64,000 bases of DNA, taken from assembly GCA_009829735.1 (NCBI GenBank), contig CM020620.1, positions 28,614,951-28,678,950 on the forward strand. Reading direction: 5' to 3'. Shown one piece after another: positions 21,916 through 33,963 of the stretch (position 1 is the first letter of the stretch; the number at the start of each line of letters is the position of its first letter). Source of the DNA: Pyropia yezoensis. Its lineage: Eukaryota; Rhodophyta; Bangiophyceae; Bangiales; Bangiaceae. The notes beneath the pieces were generated by a model, which saw only the letters and a program-made list of their open reading frames with translations, was not told where the DNA came from and ran no database searches. A program made the position numbers and the translations under genes.

Positions 21916-22457
21916 ATTGGTCAGTCCGGATGGAGATCCGGGAGCATATTAATGCCCGGGCGACCCTGGCCGAGTTGGCTAGGTTCGCCTACCGCAGATG
22001 TGAGGCCTACCGCAAGTTGCGGGAGGAACAACGCCAGGAGCGTCAGGCCGAGTTGGCCCAGGAACGCGAGGAGGCGCGCCAGGCCAGAGAGCTGAGAAAG
22101 GCACGCCTAATCCGCAAGGAAAGGGTAGTAGCTGCCGTAAGAACTTCTTAGGGTACCTCTTCGTCTTTCTCAGTCGGGAAGACCCCTCCTGGAACTGACA
22201 ATCGGTGTTGGAACTGCAACTCCGATGGACACTGGGCATATGATTGCCCCAAGTTGAGTAAACGCATTCAACAACTTGTTAAGAATGCGATTAAGCAGTC
22301 GGCTACGAACAAAGTACGTTCACGACGCGAGGGTGGACCCCGACCGGTTGTGGCGCTCGCCACACCCTCGGCGGAGGGGGCGGACACGTCGTCCTCGGAC
22401 TCGTCGTCTTCCCCTTCGCCCTCAGATTCAGACGCCAAGTCGGCGGGAAGCGAATGA
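21916..22457 (+). pseudogene. Gag of element B, 3' part with zinc knuckle
   Basis: The B gag frame continues after N as a highly charged helix (REHINARATLAELARFAYR, then EEQRQERQAELAQEREEAR), probably coiled-coil. A TAG at 22149-22151 precedes the nucleocapsid knuckle CWNCNSDGHWAYDC (C-x2-C-x4-H-x4-C, about 22204-22245). A Ser/Asp-rich tail ends AGSE at a TGA (22455-22457). This stop overlaps a pol-frame ATG as ATGA. Confidence 0.82.
22445..22451 (+). promoter_or_regulatory. Degenerate -1 frameshift heptamer, element B
   Basis: GGGAAGC lies in gag phase (G GGA AGC) two codons before the gag stop. It is one base from the G GGA AAC of element E, and pol is in the -1 frame here as in E. Confidence 0.5.
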
Positions 22458-25400
22458 CCGTTGGAGCTGGCCGTCCTAAGCTCACAACGGCAGCCTCGGC
22501 CAAGAGGACCAAGAGGACAAACCAACCGTGCCGGATACTGCGGCGACCTAAGGGAGTCCGCCCACCTCGGGTAGGACTCCCCAAGAACGGAAACCCACGT
22601 CGGGTCATCGCGGTGCTGACGGGCGAGAACTTCCAGGTGGCTGGACGGGTGCAACTTGCCCCCGGCCGTGCCTGTTGTGCCCGTATCGTACTGGATACCG
22701 GCTAAGAAGCCTCCTTGATACGCAAGTCGCTATTACCAAAGGAGATGAAGCTCCAACGCTGGAAGTCTAAAGCTGACCATCTGATCGACATCAATGGTGG
22801 GGTACTTCCCATTGTTGATGCCGAGACCCAACCAACTAGGTTGGGAACCCATGAGGTCGACGTGACCTATGGAGTAGTTGAGAATATATCGGTACCCCTG
22901 CTTCTGGGTACCCCTTATGTTGGAACACAAGTGCCTTTGATTTGTGGCTCTGAGTATTGGGTCAAGTTGATGAATGGGGAGACTATCCCCATCCTTGGTA
23001 AGGGAAAGTCTGTGGCTCCTGTGACAGTCTCACAGTCGACGCCCGTATGCTCTGTGCGAGAAGGGTTTACTGCTACCCTGCGTTTAGCCCGTAAAGTCAC
23101 GTTGCCCCCCAACTCGGTGGCGCACGTTGACGTTGTAACTGATTACACGGGGAACGGGTTGGTGCACCCTCACCCCCGTCTTGCTCGCAAGCACCAAGTG
23201 CATGTTTCCCTTGGCACGATGGACTCCAAAGCCGGGGTTCCGTGGAGGATCCCGGTTATGAACCTCAGCTCGTCGCCCAAGTACTTTAAGTCGGGAGCCA
23301 AGTTCGGCTATATCGACCAACATGAGGGTCCGGTAGTAGCGGTCACCCTCAATGCGGGCGCTAGTAGCGACCCGAAGTCCGGAAAGGAGAAGCGTCAAGC
23401 CAAGTCGGCCGCCTCTCCTCGGCCCCATGTGAACATGGAGAGTGTTCCACCCAGGTTGAGGGCTCAAGTTGAACGCCTCTTGGACCAATATCACAAGTTG
23501 TGGAATGGTCAATTGGGACTCAGGAGAGCCACCCAACACCGGATCGAGTTGAAACCCGGTGCACCCCCTATACGCCAAACAACCGTATAGGGGAGAGCCC
23601 CTTTCAAGGGCCCTCGTCAAAGAGCAAGATGCTCACATGAAAGCCCTCGATGTGATCGAGGCCAGCAACGCCGAGTCGGCGAGTCCGGTCGTTATAGTCC
23701 CCAAAGTTGATAAGACCCCCCGGTTCTGTATCGACTACCGTAAGCTCAACGACAGCACGGTAAAGGACAGTTTTTCTCTCCCGAGGATGGATGACTTTCT
23801 GGACGCGTTGGGGGGGGCAAACGTGTTCTCCACCCTGGACTGTAACGCGGGGTACTGACAAATTCCTATTCCTCCGGAGGACTGGCACAAACCTACCTTT
23901 ACCTGTCAAAGCGGTACCTACCAGTGCAAACGACTACATTTTGGGCTGTGCAATGCGCCAGCAGCTTTCCAGCGCGCCATTGACACGATTCTGGCCGGAG
24001 TACGGTGGCAGATCTGTCTTGTGTACCTAGACGACACTACTGTGTTCTCCCGAAGTCCGGAAGAGCACATCAACCATCATGATCAGGTGCTCAAGCTACT
24101 TGCTGATGCTGATGTGTCACTGAAGGCGAATAAGTGCCACCTCTTCGCCCAAGTGGTGGAGTACATGGGACATGTTGTCCGTCCGGAACGCCTCAGTGTC
24201 AACGAGGAGAATTTGAGGGCCATTCGTAAGGCTCAGTACCCCCGGACCTAGACCAAGAAGAGGAGCTTCCTCGGGATGTGTAACGTGTACCGACGGTTCA
24301 CCAAGGGCTTCGCCAAGGTAGCGAAGCCGCTGAATAAGCAAGTTAGACCAACGCTACCGGATCACCTGCCTCCCTCAAGACGGGTGGAGCAGGAATCCTT
24401 TGAGACTTTTCGGGACCTCCTGCTGAAGCCCTCTATCTTGGCAATTCCCACGTTGGGAGGCCTCTACATCCTGGATGTGGACGCTAGCTACGACCAACTT
24501 GGTTGTGTGTTGCTTCAGCAGCAGCCGGACAAGGAGTACTTGCCGGTTGGATACTTCAGCAAGGGGCTGAACTCGGCTGAGAAGAACTACGGAGTCAGCG
24601 AGTTGGAAAGACTCGCAGTGGTGTGGGCGGTGACGTCACTTCGTCACTACATAGAGGGTGAGAAGTTCCTCATCCGCTGTGACCACCGCGCGTTGCAGTT
24701 CATCTTCAAGACGGACTGCACGAACACTTGTCTCAACCGGTGGAGGGTGCGACTGGCACCCTTCAACTTTGATATTGAGTACGGACCTGGCAGGGAACAT
24801 GCCCTTGCTTGCGGCCTTTCTCGGGTACCTTCGCAGGGGCTGGACGCTAACCCAGTCGATGAGGACATCCCCATCGTGGGGGTCGTCACGCGCTCGGGTC
24901 AGGCGTTGATCCCCGAGGCGCCAGGGAACAGGAAGTACTTGCCCCTGTCCCTGGACGCGGTGGTGAAAGCCCAGGCCGAGGACTCCTTCTGCAAGTCGCA
25001 GAGGAAAACGCTGGATACAGTGGCGGAGACGCGGTCCTTTATCGGAGACGATGGCCTCCTCTTGAGGAGGGGGGTATTCCAGGGGACCGAACAACTTGTC
25101 GTCCCCGCATCCCTCAAGGACAGTATCCTTGAGAGGGAGCATAACGCTCCCACAGGTGGACACCTGGGGTCTAGTAAACTCTACCAGACCCTGAGGACCA
25201 GGTACTACTGGCCGTCCATGGTGGTGGACATCTATAGTTGGGTGGCTGCCTGCACAATTTGTGCGCAGATCCGTTTGATGGAACGGCGGCCTACTACGGC
25301 TATGTTACTGTTCCCGGCCAAGGAGCTCTTTGCCGCGTTGGCAATGGACATCCTTGGGCCACTGCCAGTGACCGAGAAGGGCAACCAGTACCCCCTGTTC

Positions 25401-26438
25401 ATCTGCGATCGCTTCACGAAACTTACGCGAGCGATCCCTCTGGCAGAGATCACGGCCACGTCGGTCGTGTCAGCCTTCCTAGATCACTGGGCTGCTGCGT
25501 ATGGCACCCCGGACAGTACACTATCGGACAATGGACCGCAATTTGCGCCCGTACTGTTTCAGGGAGTGCTGGATATGTCGGGGGTTAAGGCAAACTATGC
25601 CCTCCCCCTACCACCCACAAGCTGATGGGCAGGTGGAGCGCTTCAACAAAACTATAGTTCGGCAGCTGCGCCACTATGCGAGTGAGCACGTGAAAACGTG
25701 GGACCATTACATTTCTATTTTTACGACTGCCTACAATTCGCAGGTTCACTCATCTTCCGGGGAAGTACCCCTCGCTTTTGTGACCTCCCGTCGCGTGCGG
25801 TCTATCGCCGTGCGGCGGCCGCTCCCAACTAGGGAGGATGGTGGCAGTACAGCTACTCCTACTGAGAGTAAGGCGGAGTTCGCTGCTAGGCTTGAAAAAC
25901 TCATCCCTAAAGTCAGGCCTGAGATGGACAAAGCGCAAAAGTGCTACAAGCGTACTTTTGACAAAAGGGTGCGCAATGCTAAGCATGTCCCCGAGCAGGG
26001 TGACTGGGTACTGGTTTACTCACACATCCCAACTGGGGGTAAGTTGGTATTCCAGACGAAGGGCCGTACAAGGTCCTTCGTACTGATGGGCGGCGCTTCA
26101 CCATGGAAAGTGACGATGGGGTCCGCACAGTAAACAGACAGGATGTGGTTAAAGTTGCACCACCGCCTGCATACGACCCAGCTTGGGCGCCTGCGCTGGA
26201 AGCGTGGCGACTGCCCTCGCTGCCTGCGGCCAAACAGGGCCCGCAGGAGTTCGTGTTCGATAAGTTCATCGACCACGGATGGGATGAGGACACTAACCGC
26301 CTCATGTTGAGGCTGCGTTGGTTCGGCTATATGGCCAAGGATGATGCGTGGGAATATGTGGAGGACCTTCACGCTGAGAAGGTCCGGGCATACTGTGCCC
26401 GGAATGATAAAGACCCTAACAGCCCCCCCTCAACGTGA
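22454..26438 (+). pseudogene. Pol of element B (protease, RT, RNase H, integrase, chromodomain; broken)
   Basis: The protease carries its active-site DTG directly before a TAA (22703-22705). The frame continues (GTMDSKAGVPW) to a TAG/frameshift at about 23588. RT has VVIVPKVDKTPRFCIDYRKL, then a TGA at 23856-23858 in GYWQIP, then VYLDDTTVFS and a TAG at 24249-24251. RNase H and integrase are open from 24276 to 25625 (VDASYDQLGCVLLQQQ, MDILGPLPV, LSDNGPQF). Frameshifts near 25600 and 26065 displace the integrase C-terminus and the chromodomain (RLRWFGYMAKDDAWEYVE, about 26300-26355). At least four stops and three frame changes make it inactive. Element A is nearly identical over the shared part but unbroken. 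Confidence 0.88.
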
Positions 26439-26603
26439 GGGAAGGCCGAGTAACAGTGCCAAGGGAGTGCTTCAAGTCGAAGTGGTACGCAGAGTGGCTT
26501 TTAAAAAGAGCCCTAACCCTCATACTCTCACAACAAAGGCAGCTGCCAACTACGCATGCATGCTAGACTCTCCAACCCCACGGCCCTCGCCCTCACGTAG
26601 AGG

Positions 26604-28663
26604 CTAGCGGCGAGACCCATGCCGATAACGTTCCCCACCAGGCGGCGGGGCCGGCGGCTCCAAGTCGGAACCGTCGCGCCCCTCACGGTCGTGCGAGTGG
26701 CGACGACCGCGGCGACCCTTCTGCTTGGTCTTGCGCGCAAGTTGGCGACGCAGACGCCGGACCGACTCCGTCTCTGACGGGGTAGAGGACTCCGAGACGG
26801 AATAAGACAACTCGTCTTCCGACACGGAGGGAGAGCGCCGTGAGCTTCGGCGACGACGGCGAGGAGGCGAGTATGCCCGGCTCGCCCGACGATTGCCACG
26901 CCCAAGTGGGGCTGGCTGGGGCATAATAGCCCCGATGCGAGCCAACTCGGCCGTCATAAACTCCGCCACCGACTCGCAACTCGCGGTCGCCACCGTAGTA
27001 CGGACGCGCTCCTCAAGTTGAGGAGTCTCGGAAACTTGAAGGGTTGCGGTCGACGCGGCCAACCAGGAAATGGTGCGCACCAACGTGGTGATCATCATCT
27101 CTGAGGTCAGAGGCGTGGCCGGTAACACCAACTTGGGATAAACCGTCAGAAGAGTGGCCCCCAAGTTGGGGGACACCGGGGTGGACGACTCAACGGCCAC
27201 GCTTATTGGGATGTCCCGGTGCGGCTGGTAGGGGACAGGAGGAAGCGGAGGGGTACGCCGAGGTGGCGGTGCCCGAGTGTAACTGCGACCCCTACTTGGG
27301 GCCCCCGCAGTGGGTTGAGTCATATAGTCATCGTGAAAGGGCACGGCCATCACGATGGCCTTGTCCGGGGGCGGGGCAATGTGGCGATCCACCCCCGGGG
27401 CATACGGGTAGTCCCCGATGCCCAACCCCTCTCGTAGTACCACACGGCCGTCGTGTAGTTCACGAGCGACCCACACGAACGGGCGAAGTGCGCCATCGTC
27501 CTTGGGCCCGCGGGTGACGCGGCGCAACTTGTGCTCGATGCTCTCCCACTCGATGAACTTGTGGAGACGGAGCATCTCCTCAAGTAGAGTTAGTTGTCCT
27601 GATGAGCATCCCTCAGCAACTAGCTGAGGGGTGAGCTGTTCCAAACATTGGATAAGCTGGAGGGGAAGATGCTCGAGTATCCCCCGCCGCTGGACACAAA
27701 ACACCCAGGTCGACATGACCTCGAGGAGCCACTGGGTTGCCAACATGGCCCAAACCAGGTGATCCGGGCTAGCCGTCAACATGACGGAGCCGAAGTGGTC
27801 GAGCAACCGTGGTAGCATCGCAGGGAACCCGTAGGGGACCTCAACTTGAGGCCACCACTCGGGCTTCTTGTGGTAGTATTGCTCCTTACTAGCAGCGGAC
27901 TGCTGCGGAACTCAATTTGAGCCGAGGTCACCAAGTAGGGACCTCGCCGGAAGTCCTTCTCCATCCGCACATCAAAGTGATGAGTGTGCGGATCGGCCTC
28001 GTGAAGGTACGGGGGGCGAGTTGCCACCGCGTCCCAAGTAAAGGTGGGCAAGTCGCCGGGACCCGGGATAGCTCCCCCGCGGTCCACCATGGCCTTGGCC
28101 CGCTGTACGTCTTCGACATCGTCATCGTCCAGGAAGGCAACCTGGTCCGTCCTGAAGCCGGCAGGGAACCCGACCCTACGGGGATACTTCTCCCGTAGGC
28201 GGTCCCATACCCGACTCATCGCTGAGCCAAGTCGGCCACAGCGAAGAACAGTCAACCCCTCCTCGTATAGAGGCCAAGCGGGGTAAAACCACCGCCCCAA
28301 GGCCTCACGTGGGATGACGCGGCCCGCCTCCGGGGGAGATCCCGCCGCCCACAGAAAGCCGGGTGACGCGGGAGTCCCATCCCCCGGAGCAACCGCGGAG
28401 CCCCCGCCGGAGGTCCCGGCGGGTGCTAAACCGTAGGAGGTGTCCTCCATACGTTTATAAAGAGAGTCAGTCTCCACCTCCGGGGTCACCATGGCACTCC
28501 CCAAGTTAGGGATAGACGCCCTGGCTGCAGCGGCACGAGACCCGCCTCGAGTTGAGGGGGGCTCGGATCGTGGGTAGATGGGTGGCCTCCCCAGCGGGGG
28601 GCGGCCAAGGGAAAGGTGAAGGGGATGTGGTGGTGGTGGCGAAGTGAGAATCGGGGAAAGCAA
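26604..28663 (-). pseudogene. Antisense ORF of element B (one frameshift)
   Basis: Homologous over its whole length to the antisense ORF of A (4241-2127) and in the same place, between pol and the 3' LTR. It reads from 28663 (or an ATG near 28490, MVTPEVETDS) to about 27905. A 1-base deletion there (CTGCGGAACTC against CTGAGGAAACTC in A) shifts the frame, and the rest reads in another frame to 26604. The same blocks are kept (WPLYEEG, WLLEVMSTW, LHKFIEWESIEHKLRR) and the tail is Arg/Ser-rich. Conservation of the protein in two copies argues that the frame was real. Confidence 0.7.
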
Positions 28664-28830
28664 GCTGCCGAGTGGGCAATCTTGAGGAGAAGGGCGGTCA
28701 ACGTGACTGCCTCCACATCTGCGTTACGTACTCGAGGGGGGACAGCAAGTCGCGCCCCCAACGCCGAGACGTGCGTTTACGCGCCCCCTCACAGGGCCGA
28801 CCGGGTCGGTCGGAACTGAGGAGAGGGGAG

Positions 28831-29299
28831 TGTGGCAGTAATAACCCCGAGGTAAAGGGGCAACACGTACCATGCAAGGGGCGGCAGGCCACTAGCCTGA
28901 CCCGTTCCTCCCCCTGCATTTGGGTCCACATTCCCTAAGTTTGGGATAGTTAGCTTACTAGTAAATCCAACTTGGATTTGAGGGTTTTCTGCATTTATCG
29001 TCTTGAATTTTCGTGTGGCCCGGTGGGCAGGTGCTGGGGTGGGAGATTCTGAGTGGCGAGATTCTGAGGGGACCCTGGGGGGATAAGGGGAGGGACAACG
29101 GGGCTTGGCCCTGCTTCCCCGTCCCGACCATGAAACTGTTGGACCACACACCATCTTCTTGTTTGTCAGTGGGGGGATTGCCCCACAACAGAGATAGAGT
29201 GTGTGCGACTTGCGCTTCTTCCGGTTCCCCCGACACGGAAGGCAGCCCTTCTACACCGCTTCAACTTGGGTGCCGCGTGTGCAAGAGGTTTTTGCCACA
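28831..29299 (+). repeat. 3' LTR of element B
   Basis: A 469-bp partner of 11878-12346, preceded by the polypurine tract GAGGAGAGGGGAG (28818-28830) and followed by the target duplication CTTGG. Confidence 0.93.
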
Positions 29300-29304
29300 C
29301 TTGG

Positions 29305-29617
29305 TCGCCCCCAAGCAGGTCAAGAACCAGCGGTTCCGGTCTTGTTGGCTGTGCCAGAAAGAGGACCACATGTCCTACCAGTGCCCGACCATCCCCATGG
29401 ACCTCCAGAGGACGCTCAAGCGTCAAGGACTGGTGTTTGTGAAGGCAGTCAACTGGGCTGACCGCCGAGCACCCTCCAAGATGGACAAGGCACAGGTACA
29501 AGCAATCCGGGTGGAATCTTGCAGAGCATCACGGAGGCTCTGGCCGAGGAAGCTCCTACGGACTTTGAACTGGAGACCGAGACCTCCAAGGAATCCTCGG
29601 ACCCGGGAAATGAGTAG
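29305..29617 (+). pseudogene. Gag of element D, 3' part with zinc knuckle
   Basis: In the frame reaching 11877, D gag resumes with APKQVKNQRF and the knuckle CWLCQKEDHMSYQC (C-x2-C-x4-H-x4-C, about 29342-29383). A frame change is needed near 29500 to reach the acidic tail (SITEALAEEAPTDFELETET), which ends PGNE at TAG 29615-29617. The PGNE/AGNE/AGSE endings of D, E and B gag are alike. Confidence 0.7.
29605..29611 (+). promoter_or_regulatory. Degenerate -1 frameshift heptamer, element D
   Basis: GGGAAAT sits in gag phase (G GGA AAT) just before the gag stop and fits the slippery pattern. In this copy the -1 frame meets TGA immediately. A C at the last base, as in E, would give CGA instead, so a CpG transition probably damaged the site. 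Confidence 0.5.
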
Positions 29618-32600
29618 GTCAGGCGCTCTCCCCAAGAGTCTTCCCGAATCTCCGACGGCAGGGTACTTCTACCCGTTCTCCCCTTGCGTACCGGGAGAAA
29701 GGACGGCAGTAACCTGCTCAACTGGTAGCTGCCTGGACACCCTGTTTGTTCAAGGGGACCTTGCTTGTGCTGCGTAAGGATAACCTCAAGAACAATGCCC
29801 GTATGCGTCTGGGAGATAGCCTCCCCCAAGCTTTTACTCCGGTGGTTGACACAGGAGCCGGACCAAGCATCATCACTGAAAACCTGCTACCTCCGGGCTG
29901 GCGTCGCCATGCCTGTAGAGCTCCTACCAAGACCCGGATTGTAGGCGCTTCGGGTCAAACCCTACGATCGCTTGGCCGCCTTCCTGTCGCCATCTACGTC
30001 AACAATGAACCAATGCTTTTTCCCTTCCTAGTAGTCAAGAATCTCTCAGTCCCCCTCATCCTAGGCTGGGACTTCTAGAAGCAGCACGTCAAGAGCAAAC
30101 TACCCGGGTAAGGAAACGTGCAGTTCAATCATGGGTTTTTGTCGCCGGTGCTGGAGCATCTGGACGCGAAGGTTCGTGTAGTCAAGAACAAGAAGGATCG
30201 CATCCCACCCTCTACCTTGACCCTCTTCAAACCGGCGCTCCTACCTCCCCGTTCGGAGACCAAGGTTCAAGTGACCACTCGGACTACGGGTCAATGTCTG
30301 ATCTACGGACGTAAGGAGCTTCTGGCGAAACACTGTTTATACTTGGCCCACGGACATCACAAGAACGTGGAGAGGCACACCCCATTCTCGGTGCTAATCG
30401 TCAACGTGAGCCGGAAGCCGATAACTCTCGCCAAGGGCACTCGAGTTGGAACAGCAGAGCCTTACCGGGGGTCTGCCCGTGCCATGAGAAAGGAGGACCT
30501 CTTGAACCTGCAACAAGAAATGGCATCCAACCTAACGGCCCTAGACGTACCTCCGGAACAAGAGCAGGCTGGCTGCGTTACCCCGAAGCCCGATCAAGCA
30601 CCACCCGGGATGCCGAAAGTCAACCAAGAAAGTGTCCCTCCCGACTTCAAGGAGGCACTGGAGAAGCTTCTCCAGGAGTATCGGCACCTGAGGTCTGGAG
30701 AGCTGGGCAAGACAGACGCCACCCTACACCGGATTCAACTCAAGCCGGATGCCAAGCCAGCGCACCTGCAACCGTACCGGGCTGGACAACATCGACGGGA
30801 TGAGATTGAGAAGCAGGTTAACAAGATGCTCAAGATGGATGTCATCGAGCCGTCTGATGGCGAGTGGGCCTTCCCGGTGGTAGTTGTCCCGAAACCTGGC
30901 AGTCACTTCCGTTTCTGCGTTGACTACAGGCGCCTGAACGAGATGACATTCAAGGATGTATACCCGATACCCCGGATGGACGATTGCATTGACTTCCTTG
31001 GTGATGCCACCCTATTCTCGACGATGGATTGTAATGCTGGTTACTGGCAGATCCCTCTGGCCGACGAGGATAAGGACAAGACCATCTTCACGTGCCATAT
31101 GGGGCTATTCCGGTGCAAGCGTCTTCCTTTTGGTCTCACCAATGCTCCGGCGACCTTCCAGAGAGCCGTTGACATCATCCTGTCGGGGCTAAGTTGGAGA
31201 ACATGTTTGGTCTACTTGGACGACATTATCGTTTTATCTAAGACCCCGGCGGAATACCTGGAGCACCTGCGAGCGGTCCTGGCTCTCCTGTCCAAAGCTG
31301 GAGTCACCCTGAAGGCCGAGTACTTGGACGACGTTATCGTTTTATCTAAGACCCCGGCGGAACACCTGGAGCACCTTCGAGCGGTCCTGGCTCTCCTGTC
31401 CAAAGCTGGAGTTACCCTGAAGGCCGAGAAGTGTCACCTGTTTTAGACTGAAGTGGAGGACCTGGGGCACGTGCTGAGTCCGGGGGCGCTCCGGGTCAAC
31501 GAAAAGAATATTTAGGCTCTCCGGCATGCCCGGCAACCTAAGACCCAGACGGAACTCAAGAGCTTTCTGGACATGTGCAACGTCTACCGCCGGCTCGTAC
31601 GAGACTATGCCCTGATTGCGCGGACATTAACGAAGCTCACCAGCAAGAAACTCCCCGCACAACTCCCGGTGTTCGACGAGAAGCAGACCTCTGCCCTTGA
31701 GGAGCTCAAGAAGCGCCTGAACGAAACTCCGGTACTGGCGTTACCCAAGCGGGAAGGCCAGTTCTTTCTAGAGACTGATGCCTGTGGCATCCAGGTGGGG
31801 TGCTCTCTACACCAGCAGCAATCTTATGGGCGCTTCCTCCCGATAGGCTACTACAGTCGCGTCCTGACTCCAGCCAAGAAGAACTATTCCACCACGAAGT
31901 GCGAATGCTCGGCGGTCGTCTGGGCTTGCTTCCTGTTACGCTCCTATCTTGAAGGACAAGAGTTCCTCATCCCGACAGACTACGTTAGCCTAAGGTGGCC
32001 GCTATGCATGGACAGCAGCCAAGGAAGGGTCGCCCGGTGGCGCCTACGCCTCTCGGAATTCAATTACAAGGTGTACACCAGAGCAGGGAGGGAGCGAGCA
32101 CCACTGCGCCGACACCATGTCCCGGTTGGAGACTCCTGCAGCCGACACCGGCCCTATCCCGGAGGAAATACCTTGTTTCATCCTCCCGCATGTCGGACGT
32201 GGCTCCCATGCTCCCCTGTATGAGACACCTGAAGCTCATCAACCGGTGACCATTCACCGGATGCTGGGGGCACAACTGACGGATCCTCAATGCTTGTTGC
32301 TTCGCCACCAGATGGACCTGAACCGGAACAGTCGCTTCTTCGAGTCTACGGATGGACTCCTGATACGGGTGTCACCCTGCGATGGGGTAACTCAAGTCTA
32401 CGTAGCCCGGAGTCTACGAGCTGACATCCTCCGCCTGGAACACTCGCCTCCCCGGGCCGGACATCCTGGGATTAACCGGATGTGTGCCTCAATGCGGCGG
32501 CACTACTACTGGGAATCCATGGCAAGTGACGTCCACAAGCATCTAGAGGCTTGTGTCTCCTGTGCAAGGAACCAGTCGTCCCAGAGGAAAAAGACTTTTA

Positions 32601-33817
32601 AGCTACGCCTGTTCCATGCGGCGGAACCTTTCGCAAGCTTGTGCATGGACATCCTGGGGCCCCTACCTGAGACATCCAGTGGCAACATATACCTGCTCAT
32701 CATTTGTGACCGGTTCTCCAAATTCATCCGAGCGATCCCGCTGAGGACCATAACGGCCCTGGATGTCACGTCAGCCTTCTGCGAGTACTGATTAGCCGCC
32801 TATGGCCCTCCAGACTCCGTCTCAACCGACAACGGTCCCCTGTTTGCATCCCTGTTCTTCCAAGGAGTCTGTGACCTGATGAGTATCAAGAACTTGTTCA
32901 CTACGACGTATCACACAAAAACAAACATCCAGGTGGAACGATCCTACCGGACCCTGGTGGACATGCTACGGCACTACGTTGAGGAGCATCAAGAAGACTG
33001 GGACGAGCTCCTTGCCGTCCTCACGCTAGCCTACAACTTTCGAGTTCACCGGACAACGGGGGTCGCTCCACTCGTCTTTGTCACCCCAAGGCGGCTGACC
33101 AACTTCTCCCTGGAAAGAGTACCAGAAGGCCCCCAGCCTGCCCTGAAGTCGGGTCCCAAGGCAAAGGATGAGTTCCTGGAAAAACTGAAGCTCCTGATCC
33201 CAAGATTCGTGGAGTCAATCGCGAAGACCCAGGAACGATACAAGCGGGACTATGACAAGGGTGTCCGGGAGAAGAACAAGGAACTGAGTGGTGGCGACTG
33301 GGTTTTTGTGGACAATCATAGCAAGACCCGAGGGAAGCTGGACTCCAAGACGGATGGGCCCTATGAGATCCTGAGTACGGACGGCTGGATATTCCTCCTA
33401 GACGTGGATGGCTCTCCGTACCGGGTGAGCAGCGACCATGTCACCCGAGCTCGACCACTAAGCAAACGGGACCTGACCCGGTGCAAGCGTACCGCAGTAC
33501 TCTGGTTATCCCAAGAAGAAGGCCGAGAATATGTCTACGTCAAGTTCGTTGACCATGCCTGGAGGGACGGGCGCTTGCACCTGCGAGTACGCTGGTTCGG
33601 TTTCAACCCGGCTGATGATACCTGGGAACCCTCCAACTGGTTGCCCACTGCGGACGTCTGCGCCTGCACGCGTCGGAGCGGGATTGAGAACACCCCGGTG
33701 GCCAGAGCCGGCAAGATCCTGGAATCGGACTCGGAGGATGACGAGAAGGAAGGAGCTGATCAAGACCCGCGGGAAGAGCTGAGCTCACCCGCAACAGACG
33801 TGGAACAAGAAGATTGA
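29614..33817 (+). pseudogene. Pol of element D (protease to chromodomain; broken)
   Basis: The -1 frame leads (one TAA near 29706) into protease (VVDTGAGPSIITENLLP, about 29848) with a stop after LGWDF (30076-30078). RT is open from 30118 to 31446 (VVVPKPGSHFRFCVDYRRL, GYWQIPLADEDKDK, VYLDDIIVLSKTP) but contains a 108-bp tandem duplication. Stops follow at 31444 and about 31513. RNase H is at about 31765-32060. A frameshift near 32090 leads to integrase (HSPPRAGH...CVSC, MDILGPLP, a TGA at 32789 where Trp is expected, STDNGPLF). A chromodomain (LRVRWFGFNPADDTWEPS) and an acidic C-terminus end at 33817. Inactive. Confidence 0.87.
31213..31428 (+). repeat. 108-bp tandem duplication spanning the RT YxDD motif
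   Basis: Two head-to-tail 108-bp copies (31213-31320 and 31321-31428) each encode YLDD(I/V)IVLSKTPAE and the following helix to GVTLKAE. They differ at only a few bases. Because 108 is a multiple of 3 the frame is kept, so the RT would carry its catalytic motif twice. Confidence 0.92.
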
Positions 33818-33963
33818 GAAAAGGGAACGCGTGTATCAAGGAAAACAAGCAATACAAGCATGGAACTACTAGAAAACAAGCAACCACCCGCTCGAGCAAC
33901 CCTTCTCTCCGCCTCTTCCCTCCTCACTTCTCCCCAGACTGTAACCCTCCTTGCCTCCAAGTA

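Larger units (their letters stand above)
11878..29299 (+). mobile_element. Ty3/gypsy chromodomain element B (contains element N)
   Basis: LTRs at 11878-12346 and 28831-29299 (469 bp each) are flanked by CTTGG at 11873-11877 and 29300-29304. It is inserted in the gag of D; removing it reconnects the D frame directly upstream of its zinc knuckle. Order is LTR, primer-binding site, gag (split by N at 13870), pol with several breaks, opposite-strand ORF with one frameshift, polypurine tract, LTR. The LTRs differ at roughly 20 positions by eye, so B is older than N, consistent with N lying inside it. Confidence 0.93.
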
